64,000 nucleotides of DNA. Origin: Dendrophyllia cribrosa (Eukaryota > Cnidaria > Anthozoa > Scleractinia > Dendrophylliidae). Position 1 is the first letter of the stretch. Each line of letters starts with the position of its first letter. Of the stretch, positions 45,401-57,400 are shown one piece after another. The position numbers and the translations under genes were made by a program. The notes below the pieces were generated by a model. It did no database searches. It had not been told where the DNA came from and was given only the letters and a program-made list of their open reading frames with translations. Where the stretch lies: positions 39,270,707 through 39,334,706 of the forward strand of contig JAJLRJ010000005.1 in NCBI GenBank assembly GCA_024195265.1, in the 5' to 3' direction.

Positions 45401-48400
45401 CGGTTATTAATGGTAACGTTTTTCATTACCAACAATCGACTCATACAGCAAGCTGTCTATATTTTCCACAAATGCAATTTTATTGACTTGCCGTACATTT
45501 TGTCTGATTATTTGTATTTCCAGATGTATGCCGGAAATTGCTCTACCTGCCTCATATCTCTGACAAAGCCTTAGATGGTCACGTGATTAAAACGCTCCGA
45601 GTGAAAAACAAAGATCAATGTGAGATTAGTTGTTATAGGGAACCTGAGTGCGTTTCTTATAACCTGGGACCTTTGCCCTTTAATGGACACACATGCGAGC
45701 TCAGCAGTTCAGATCACGTGCGACACCCTGGTGATTTGGTGCCCAGGCCTGGTTACATATACAGAGGGACTAAGGTACGATATCACCCATAGTGCTAAAA
45801 CAATGGAGAGCTAGTGTTGGAACTAATTCTACAGCGTGAAGGATTGTCGGATAGTCTCGCGGGAGGTGATGGGGGGCTTTAAAATGGCGGGAAAAAAGTT
45901 ATCCGTGAATAAAACGTCAGCCTGACAAACCTGGAATAGTGGCGATGCATGGGGAATGCACTTTCGGTGCAGGGATGTGATGTGACGCCTCCCCGAAAGC
46001 AACGTTAATTTTAGCGTTTAAACTGTTACCACTCAAAACCAATAACATCTTCTGTATTCGATGTAGATGCTTACTTGGCGGTGAATCAAAAACTGTTATA
46101 AATACCAAACAATCGATTTCTGTGTTCATAAACGTCCCCGCATCATTTTATTTCGCTGGCTCGACGGTCTTGTGAGAAAACAGAACCACAGGACAGACTA
46201 TCGGTGAAAGTTTCTAAACAGATTTCTTCTTGTACATTTATAGAATGGCTGCTCATCAAGTCCATGTCCAAACAACATTACCTGCCTTGCCTTGACCCAA
46301 GAAACTTTCCAGTGCCTATGTCCCGCGGGATTTACCGGGCCAACCTGCAACACGGGTATGTCACGTGACACTGAAAAGACGGTGATGCGTTCATTAAACT
46401 TCGTTCATTCACACTAGGCGAAATACGTTCAGACTGATCATTACGAAATGAAACATGTTTCACTATTTATAGTGTTCACATCAGTCGGTTCTGCTAAGCG
46501 AATCATGATCGAAGCATGTTTATTCTGAGCATGATTGAAGCTACCTTACGAGGTAGTTTCGATCTAAACCAGACGAATTCGAAAACGTGCAAATGCCGTC
46601 TCGTCGCTTAAGGTCATTCCTTAGTATTGCATTGCGCATCACGTACTGCGCATAATTTCTTGCGTCATTAGCGCGCGCACGAGCGCCCGCACAGTCCGAA
46701 CCAAGAAGGTTTCCTTTGAGGATAAGTTGGCCAAACGAATAAGAGACTGTTTTCTCCTAAACGAGCACGGTGACCCCTATTTTTTATTAATGTAATTTAC
46801 TCGTTATAGGACTATAAAAAACATATTTTAAGCAGAAAAAAAGTTTAATGGTAGAACTTGTATTAATTCTGTGTTAATCGCATGAAACTCTGTATTTGGA
46901 GCCAATGAAGAGTATGTGGTGATGCCGAAGCGGTCCGATTTCCTTGCAAAATTTGCTATACGTACCGGGCAATTCGAAATGACTTCCCTGAAAGAATGTT
47001 GTATAATGAAATAAATTAATGTTAAAATTTCAATAGTTATGATAGTTTCTGCAGGTAATAACAATCCCTTTCTCGACGTTTGAGTTTCGAACATTCCTCG
47101 CGCAATTATAAAAAGTCGCTATAAATAACGGGAGTACAGTGTAAAAACAAGCACGGGGACCCTCTCTTTGAGCTCCATTTCTTGGTTTAAGTGTAATTGT
47201 AAATAATGTTTAAGAGTTTTCGGTAGAATCTCGTAATTCATAGAACCGGGAACGAAACTTGCTGAAATTCAACAACTAATGTGAACAGTGGGAGGGCGGG
47301 AACGTGTTTCGTTGAAATGATGTTTACTCAAAATATGTTTCGGTGCTGATGTGAACACAGCTTTTATAGATTGACAGGTTCGCATAATCAAGTGTTTGTT
47401 AATTTTTACTTTAATTTTGTTCCAATGCTTCCTCCGTTCTGCAGACATCGACGAGTGCCAAAATAATCAGAATATCTGTCCGCTGGAAGAGACATGTGTC
47501 AACAACGTGGGCTCATACGAATGTATCCCGACAGGTAAAGTGTAAAGTAAATGATTCCTACGTCATCTTACAATTATGACAAATTCAGGCTCTTGATAGT
47601 GGCGGTATTTTTTATCACGGCAAAAATAATTTAACGCAAACTGCTTGAAATGGCGTTAATCTTTAAAGTTGTATTAGATTTTCATATTGTCCGGTGGCCT
47701 GTTGCAGGCTTTCAATGAACTGGTAAGATCATGCTAGCTGTGTGCTCAACATCTGCCTCAGTTTCGATGATTGCGTCATTGGGTGGTGACGTTAAGCCGT
47801 TGGTCTTGTCTCCTACATTTGTCAGTTGTACTTCCTGTGGGGGACGTTAAAGATCCCATAGCACTCTTCGCAAAGAGTAGGGTACGTAATTCCCGGTGTC
47901 TGTGGTCTGGCTTTGTTTAAACGGGGGCACCTGCGTCACATTCGACATTATTTGTAAACTGCATTAGCAGTCTGGCAAAGTCCCCTGAACGTTGTTGTAA
48001 AAGGGGCATTTGAGTATCACATAGGAAGTGCGCTATATAAATGTCCGTTATTATTAAATAGTGGGGAGTGATGGGAAGAAAAAAAAATTGCGGGCAGATT
48101 AAAAAGCGTAGGGAGCGCTTGATCCCCCTCCGTCAGCACTATATTTTGTCTTCGCGCGCCTCCTATCCTTCGGTCAGGCCAACTATCTAAACGCTTGGAA
48201 CTGAGGTTAATTGTCCGGCGGACTGGTCACAGCGACTTTATAACTTGTAGCTTTTATTTTAACATTGAAGCACAAAAAAATACTGCAGCGCTTATTTTTA
48301 AAAGTAATACTTTTTTGCTCAAATAAGGAAAGAGCTGCCAAGAGATTAAAACATCATTTCCGCATGCTCCTGATGGAATGTACTGGTTGCAGCCTGACAG

Positions 48401-51400
48401 CGGGCTCAGAAAATTCTTAGCCTACTGTGATATGACATCATTTGGCGGTGGATGGGTGATGTGTTACACAACCGACAACCTTGTGCAACTAACAGCGGAA
48501 GTGACGTATGACGAAAATCTGCCTTATGGAGCAAATGGCTACAGAACTGACTGTAACAACATTCAGGTGAACAGTGTTTCCTCATTAACACTAGCTAATT
48601 TAACCCTCGTCGCGCGGCTCCCGGAAAATTCCGGACACGCGTGTCTGTCGGCGTGGATGGATCCCAGAATATTCCCGATTTCCGAACACCTTCGTTTCTC
48701 TGATATGTAAGCTCGGTAAACCTCGGGCTAGAGTCGGCAGTTTGTTCTGCTGATTCAGAGGCAGAGGAGTCATAAACAAAACACACGACAGAGATCGGAA
48801 GACCCGAAGATAAATATATTTACACTCGGCGGAGCTAAACTGCAATTGGCAGTGACAGAGAATGTAACATTACTATTTTCTTATTGTTACAACGCACGTG
48901 AACCTCTTCGGCGTTAATTGACTCTATTGTTGTAAAAGTATATAAGGCTTGGATGGTTGTAATGTATTCATCTCAGCTCTCGAACTTTTTTTTTTCGCAA
49001 ATTTTAGTTTTTTATTCGCTAGACTTCTGTATGATAACCTTTGTACGGGTCCATTATCCGGAACACACGAAGACGCCGTCTACTGTTACAGTTTTATTTT
49101 CTTTTAACGAAGGATTAGGTTTTCAGCGTGTTTTCGCCCGAAGCATCCTCGGTTAACCCTAAAACTTGACTGCTCACACTTTTACATTCACAAACACACC
49201 TTAAAAAAACTAACAAAAAAACGGAATATTAATTAGAAAAGTTCATAGTCTCTTGGGGGCCCTAATTACGCGCCCACTGCGTGTCTTGATTTGTACATCC
49301 TCCCCCACCAATGACGGACAGTCATTAACTTCTCTTTGGACATCACGGGGTTGCACCTTCCTTTGAACCTTGAGGGGCTGCACGTCTCCTTGGACGGAAG
49401 TGCCACTTGGAAGACGGTTTTCATTTTGAACTTGTTCTGCATGCTTCTCCAACAGGTGTAGTTTCTGCACCGGTCGGTTGATCATCCCTTTCTTGGTTAA
49501 GACTTTGACAGTACGAATTCGTCCATCTTTTCCCGGAAAGGTTTCAGCAACTTTTCCAATTCTCCATTTTCCTCTTGGAACGTTGTCTTCTGCGACCAAA
49601 ACGACATCCTTTTCTTTCAAGGGAACCTCTTCCTTGGTCCACTTTTGTCGAACGGTGAGTCCCGGCAGATACTCCCGTAGCCAACGAGACCAAAAGTAGT
49701 TTTGAAGTCGTCGTTGGTACCGAAAACGTTCTGTCAAGGTTACTTCTGCTCTCTTTGGAGGATCATCAGGTGGGCTTTCGAGATCTCTTCCAACAGCCAA
49801 CAACGCCGGGGTGATGACTCGCCCGTCTCTGATGTCATCACCAATGTATGTCAGGGGACGTGAATTGACCATGGCTTCTATGTCTGTCAGGACCGTCATC
49901 ATCTCTGTGTAATTCAACAAAGCTTTGCCTAACACCTTTCTCAGAGGTTCTTTGAGCTGTCGACACACTCTTTCCCAGTGTCCACCACGGTGACTGGCTC
50001 TCTCTGTTATAAATTTCCAAGTCACTCCTTGATTGGCCAGCTTGTCTTCCACTATACTCGGGTCTATTTTTGTTAACTTCATTCTCTGACGCGATGCTTG
50101 GAAGACCTTTGCTGCCTTGTGGAAGGTGGTCTGGTTGTCTGAATGAATTACCTTTGCCATTCCCCGTCTATTAGCCATTCGACGAAAGGCTTGCAGGAAA
50201 TCTTCTGTTGTCATGCTGTTTAGTAGCTCGAAATGGACCGCACGGGTGTCTTCACAGATGAAAATGCACACATAGGCTTTGGTTGTAATCGACTTAGGTT
50301 TTCCTTCTACTTTAAGATGCAATGGGCCTGTAAAATCTAGACCAATGTTAGTAAACGGTGGCGCTATCTGTACTCTTTCAGCTGGTAAAGGTGCCATCTT
50401 CTGTTGAACTGGCTGCGTCTTCCAATGCTTACAGGTTAAACATTTTCTCAGGACTCGTTTTACCTCTCTTCTTCCTTGTGTGAGCCAATATCTCTGACGA
50501 AGGAAGGCCAGAGTTGTTTCTGGACCAGCATGGCTTGCTTTGGTATGCACGTGTAAGATCAGTTTCTCTATAACTGGATCGTTGTGTGGTATTATGATCT
50601 GATGTTTAGCATCTTCGGGAATTTGTGCAAACTGTAGGCGTCCGCCAACCACAAGCAATTTCTTGGTTTCGTCAAACTGTGGATCTAGCTTAACAATGCA
50701 ACTCTCTTGAGACACTTGCTTCTTCTTGCATAACTTGTCAATTTCTGGGAGAAAGGCAACTCTTTGTCTGTTTCTCAGCCACGTGTACTCTGACTCTTGA
50801 TTTTCTTCGGCTGACAACTTTCCTTTCTTTGGTTGTCCACGTAAACGTGACCACTTTAAGATCCAACAAGTTATTCGTACTAGGCGTTGCCAGGTTTCAT
50901 ATCTTGATGCCAGTTCAGGAATGGTCATTTTGTTAGTCGGAAGATAGACGAGACAACACGCTTCCGAGGTTTCTTTTGTTGCTTCCTCCAGACATTCTTC
51001 CGGAACTGACCTTTGGACATCGCATTCAGGCCAATAACTACTGGTTTGTTGAAGCCAATCTGGGCCGTTCCACCAAAGCGTGCACTCCTTGAGGCGAGTT
51101 GCAGAAATTCCTCTCGTGACTAAATCTGCAGGATTTTGACTCCCAGGACAAAATCTCCATTGACTTGGCATAATTCTCTCGTGTATCTCTTGAACCCTGT
51201 TCGCTACAAAGACTTTCCAGCTAGAACTGGGCCTCCTGATCCAAGCAAGTGCAATCTGACTATCAGACCAGGCATAAACTGCATCCACCGAGACTCGCAA
51301 GGCTTGGACGACGTATTGGAGCAATTTAGCTGTAATAAACGCCGCAAGGAGTTCCAATCTTGGCAGGGTGATTCTTTTCGCCGGCGCCACTCTAGACTTC

Positions 51401-54400
51401 GCCATGACTAAATTGGAGACTCTGTTGCCGTTTTCGTCTTCAGCGCAAAGGTAAACGGCTGAACCATAGGCTTTCTGACTGGCATCAGCAAATCCATGGA
51501 TTTCCATTCTAACAAAAGAGGATAGACCCTGCAATAACCATCTGTGAACTTTTATCTGGTCCAATATGGGCAGCTCTTGTTTCCAAGTATGCCAGTCTCG
51601 TGCGATGTCAGCATCCAGTGGCTCATCCCAATCTAACTCTCGTGCCCACAGTTCTTGAAACAGCAACTTTGGTATTATTAAGAATGGTGTAAATAGACCC
51701 ATTGGATCAAACACTCTGGAATACAGGCTAATAAGACTTCTCTTGGTCATAGGATCATCTTCTTTGATAATGTTTGAACCACTTGTCAGCATTAATACGT
51801 CATCAAGCGTGTTCCACGAGGTTCCAAGCACCTTCAATGAGTCGGACATCTTTACCGATTCCGTGGACGGTACAAGACTTGGAGCTCTTTCTAGAGGAGG
51901 TATCTCTGCCATTACTCTTTGTGAGTTTGAGGCCCACTTTGTAAGTTCAAATCCACCTTTTGAAAGTAGACTACTCAATTCCTCTTTCAACCACAATGCT
52001 CTTTTATCGTCTGCAGCTCCAGACAACAGATCATCAACGTACATATTCTCTTTCACTTCATTTGCTGCTGTTGGGTGCTCCTTCTTGTGCTCCTCAACGT
52101 GCCTCTGAACAGTGGCAATAGAAAGAAATGGTGAAGGCGTATCTCCAAATGTCACTCTCGTCATACAGTATACATCTGGCGCGCGATCAACTTGTAAGTT
52201 CCTCCATAAGAATCGGTGACTGTTCTGGTCCTGTTTCTTAAGCTTGATTTGTAGAAACATCTTCTTGATGTCAGCCATGAGTCCGATTTTATGACATCTA
52301 AACCTGACTAGAACTTGTCCAATGTTCGGTTGCAGTTTAGGTCCCTTCAAAAGACACGAATTGAGAGAAACACCATCAGGAGTCTTTTGACTGCTATCGA
52401 ATACGACTCGACACTTGGTAGTGGCTCTGTTCTCTCGAAATACTGCATGATGAGGAATGTATCTTATCTTGTCTGCTTTATTGTCTTTCTCATCAATCTG
52501 TCGGGCGTGGCCATCATCGATGTACTGCTTCATTGCCTCACAATACATTCTCGCCTTCTTAGGGTCTCTTGCTAGGTTTCTTTCAGTGGACTCGAGTCTT
52601 TGATAAGCTTGTTTGTAGTTATCAACAAGAGGCGGATGATTTTTCTTCCACGGAAGGCCAACTTCATACCGTTCTCCATCAAAATTACATGAACTGTTGA
52701 ACTGTTCGAGTGCATCCTTCTCCTCAGCTGTTCTTGGATCTGTCTGCTGGTCTACTATTCCAATAGCGTCGAGTTCCCAGAAGCGTTTAAGGTCTTCATG
52801 TGGACTTTCAATCTTCGTCACACTTAACATAGCTGTTATCTCCTCGCCTTTTGCTGTAGACCCTGGAATTGGACCACTTACAAGCCAGCCCAGTCTTGTC
52901 TTTGTTGCAACGGGATATCCAGAAGGCCCTTTTCTGATGGTTCCTTGCACTAACTTGTAGTATTGATCAGCTCCAACTAGCAGATCCACAGAACCGGCTT
53001 TTCTCGGAAATTTCTCAGCAAGCTTAAGATTTCTCAGGTGTTTCAACCTTGTTACATCCAAATCTACAGCAGCAAGGGGGGAGCATACACTGTCAATGGT
53101 CCAAGCGTCAAGGTTGATCACTTGATCGTCGCTTGAGTCGAGAGGTGCTAGCTTGAACTACACGCGACTCAGTCTTTTCCGCTGTTCTTGTCCTCCGAGT
53201 ACTTTAATATTCATGGTTGCAGGAGCCCCAACTCGTTTCATCTTTAGGTCATCAGCAATAGTTGTTCTAAGAAAAGTCTCTTGGGATCCGCTATCCAGGA
53301 GAATACGAACAGAACATTCCTCTCCCTCATAAATCACTCTTGCGCAGGCAGTAGGCAGTAGATTCTGCTTGTTTATGGAAACAAATCCCGACAGAATCTT
53401 AGTCTCCTCTTCATTTTTGTTCGTCTTGTTTTCAGAGTGTAAAAGGTGGTGATGCTTTTTCCCACACCCATCAACGGAACATCGCGGTGCTCTACAGGTT
53501 CTTGAGTTGTGTGAAATGCTTCCTGCTTGTAGGCAATTAAAGCAAGTTGGGGCACCCTTTCGCTTCACCAGCATTTCCCATCTCTCTTCCGGGGTCTTGC
53601 TTAAGGCTGCTAGGCATTTTGTTGTCTCGTGACCCTTTGAACAAAACCCACACTTCTTCTTGTAGCCGGAGGTGTTCATCATTAAAGATTGTGCAGTCAT
53701 GTCCTCTTCGTCAAAGTTTCTTCTGTCTCCCCAATTTCTCCTCCTGGGTTTCGGCTTACTCTGCAGATCTTCCTGGGCTTCTTTGCTAAGCACGTGTCCC
53801 TCGAGAAATTGAAAGAATTTCTTGATGTTCACTTCCTTATCTTCGTCGTCATTCTCGTATTTTGTAAGCTCAAACTCCCACTTTTCCTTCAGTTCACGAG
53901 GTAACTTTGTGTCGAAGATAGGTAACAACACCATAGACAGACTGGGGTTGCCATCAGCCTTAAGACCAAGGGACTCCAAGCTTCTCATTCTGTTTCGCAA
54001 TATGTCATACAAATATCTTATAGATTTTCCGTCAGCGTTTCCGGGAACTTCCAGATTCAGAATGGACTTCACCAATTCGTTTACAAGTAAACGTTTCCGT
54101 CCGAACCTATTCTTCAAATCTTGCAAGGCCTTTGGGTAGTTATCGTTCGTGACTGAATAACCTTCAATGCAGCTGTACGCTTTTCCTGATAGGCATGATC
54201 TTAGATGTGTAAATTTTTGTACATTACTCAACTTCTTGTGTGAGTCAACAGACGCAACGAATGCGTCATTAAACGCCGACCATTCCAAAACATTGCCCGA
54301 AAACTTCGGTAACTGCAGCAGCGGTAGTTTGACTCCTGTAATGTTCTCAGAAGATTCACTCGAAGAAGGGCTCGTTGGTTTTGTCGCCATAAAATCTTCT

Positions 54401-57400
54401 GCTCTCTCAGAAATCCGTGACATCTCAGCTTGAAACTCATCCCATTCTTCGAGCACTTCTCTTATTAATTCTTCTTGCTCAACAGTCGTCAAAAGTTCCT
54501 CTATTGAATGTACACAGTCGGATTCATAATCATTCAACTTCTTCAATTGACGCTCAATTCTCGAGGGAGTAGCTTCTGAATCGATTAACTTCACCAACTC
54601 GTCGCACACCATCTTTGCGTTCTTGGACAGGAAATTTAATTTTCTCTTGAGTGTTACAATTTTCGATGAATCAACGGATCGTTCCAGCACTGGCTCCCCT
54701 TTTTTAGATCTTGTATTCTCAGACCGATTATCGAAAGACCGCATCATTTCCTTCGTAGTATCCTTAATGGCTTCTGTTAAAGACACGCGAAACGTTGCAA
54801 GCGAATCTTCCACATATGCCCTCATCCGTTTAACGGAAGATTCGATCTGGTCAATTCGGTTATCTGCTCTACGAAATTGCTCTTCTATGGGTAAAACGAA
54901 GTGCTCTTCTATGGGTTCAAACCCGGTTAGTTCTGCGACGGGCGTTTCTGCTTCGCTTGGTGGCGGACTCTTAGTTGCGGCCATTTTTCTTGGCGTTGGG
55001 ACCGGATGGGAAAATTTTCCTACGTAATACTCCATAAGTCGCTCTTTGAGGCTTGCTTTTGTTCCGTCTTGTGTTAATCCGAACGTAAAGCAAAAGGTCC
55101 TTAAATCTTCGATGCCCAACTTGTTTATCAAATCCTTCGCCTCGGCAAAATTCTTCGGAACTTGTAACAATTCTTCTTCATCTGCCATCTTCTTGAGTCT
55201 TTATCGTTGGACGATTCGGAACCTCGCTCTGCTACCAATGTACGGGTCCATTATCCGGAACACACGAAGACGCCGTCTACTGTTACAGTTTTATTTTCTT
55301 TTAACGAAGGATTAGGTTTTCAGCGTGTTTTCGCCCGAAGCATCCTCGGTTAACCCTAAAACTTGACTGCTCACACTTTTACATTCACAAACACACCTTA
55401 AAAAAACTAACAAAAAAACGGAATATTAATTAGAAAAGTTCATAGTCTCTTGGGGGCCCTAATTACGCGCCCACTGCGTGTCTTGATTTGTACATCCTTT
55501 AACCCCCATAGATTTGTGCGACTGCATTTGGTTGGGGAGTATGTTCCCATTTTGTCCCATTGCGTTTTTGGGTTTTATAGCCTTTGTGATTTGCCTGGGT
55601 GACATTTTTCAGTTTGCTGTTCTATAATCAATGATTAGTGTGTTGAACCAAGTGACTTAACTTGGACGGCATGCAATAAACACTCAGACTCACAGTTCGA
55701 GCTGCACACCCATTTTGTTGTCTAGTAGTCGTTAATATAATTAGGAATAGAGCAGTTTTCATTTAAGTGTCGTAAAACCAAAACCAAAGTAATTACTCTG
55801 ACCAATCACAGCAGTCGTAAACATGCAGTCCTATGAACCAATCAGAGCTCGAAGCAAATACATGTTGCCGGCGCCAAGAGATCAAGTCACTATTGGTTTT
55901 GGTTTTACTTCTGATTGGTCGAGACAGTCACGGTAGCGCGAGATTTTTTAGCCAATCACAAAGCGTAGCAATGGAAAACCAAAGCAATTGTGTAATTACT
56001 TTCGACACTCAATTGAAAACTGCTCTAATAGACATGATTAGTTGACGTTCCACAGAAAAGAAAAACAAGATGGTGGCTAATGTTGTGTTTGACGACGAGG
56101 AACTATTGACGTCTTGTTGTCACGTAACCATGTTTATTTTTTTAAAATTAGTTTCATGAATTGTTTTCTGATCTGGATGTCAGCATGATATTCGCATCTC
56201 CAACTTGTTCACTAGCTTATTGACCAGAAAACTTGATGTGATCGACTTCTTGTTTACAGTGGTTTACTTACGGAATGATTGACTCATCTAAACCAGTCAC
56301 TCGACACTGATCTCCCCACTAAGCCATTCTATAGCAGGGTAACACGGAAAGCCGTAAAACTTTAAACCTTTCACTCCCAAAGTCAATTATGGAGACAAGT
56401 AGTGTAGTTTTAACTTTTGAGTCTGTTGATGAAATCCTATGGTGTGACCATTCAAATGAAACCTTTTCAGCAGTACTTTTGCATGGTACCATTTGTTCTA
56501 ACTTTTGAGTCTGTTGACGAAATCCTATGGTGTGACCATTCAAATGATGCCTATCAGCAGTACTTTTGCATGGTACCCGTTTGTTTTTCGTTATTTTTCA
56601 AAATGAAATTTGGGATTTTTCTTGAATTTTGATGTTTGGCACTCTTGATAGTGAAAGGTTTAATCAAAAAATTAATCTTCCTGAAATCGACACTCGGGAA
56701 ACCGTGACCGACTCTCCGTTTTACACAACGTCTAAAAATAGCTTTAGTGAATCCCAGCCAACACCATGACATTCTCTCTTTCTTTTGTCTGAACTTGGAG
56801 TGATAAATTAATGGCTTGACTGATCCTTTAACCCGTTTTGTAAAGCTTGAAGTCAGGTCAGAAGTCCATGGTCGCCATTTTATATTCACGCCTTTTCGTA
56901 ATAACCCAAAGACGGAAAACAGTTATCGTACACGATGAAAGAGTAAGTGTTTTGTTTTGAGCCGAAAATAGTGAAAATCAAGCACACTCTAACAACACAG
57001 CAATGCGGTAAGCTGGACCGTCTCTGACTCGTCCCCAGTCGTCTTTCTTGGCAAGACGCGGGAGACGCGCGTGGGGGATTGACGCGGAACGAGAGAAGCG
57101 CGATCGAAGGGGGTGATGGGAAGGAGGAAAAGGAAAGGGAAATACGTCTCCTCTCTTTCTTCCTTCCCATCACACCTCGCACTCCTCTCGTTAATTGAGA
57201 GACGACTGGGGACGAGTCAGGGACCGTCTGACATTTTCAGCACTCAACACTAGACAGCTCTCGCAGACAGCTGTTTCTCCCTTCTTAGGGCTCATCAGTG
57301 CGAGATAACTGGTCGAAACAAAGGACAAGATATTTTAACGCCGACTGGTTATTCAATTTTATTCATTTTATTCTCCTGCAGTTTCGCGAGATTCTTTTTG

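Larger units (their letters stand above)
49042..55494 (-). mobile_element. BEL/Pao LTR retrotransposon, 6.45 kb
   Basis: Two 256-bp LTRs (TGTACGGG...TTGTACA as read on the plus strand), identical by eye, enclose gag-protease and pol on the minus strand. The flanks ACCTT (49037-49041) and TCCTT (55495-55499) form a 5-bp duplication with one mismatch. Domain order protease - RT - RNase H - integrase is that of BEL/Pao. Identical LTRs mean very recent insertion. It lies in intron 5 of gene B, antisense to the gene, and is absent from the matching intron of gene A. One in-frame stop separates gag-protease from pol. Confidence 0.93.

Noticed and set aside
51136..52960. Plus-strand open frames within the BEL pol region
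   Set aside because: They are antisense shadows of the long pol frame and have no motifs of their own.
49042..55494. Envelope gene making this an errantivirus-like element
   Set aside because: No open frame exists between pol and the 3' LTR; pol runs into the LTR.
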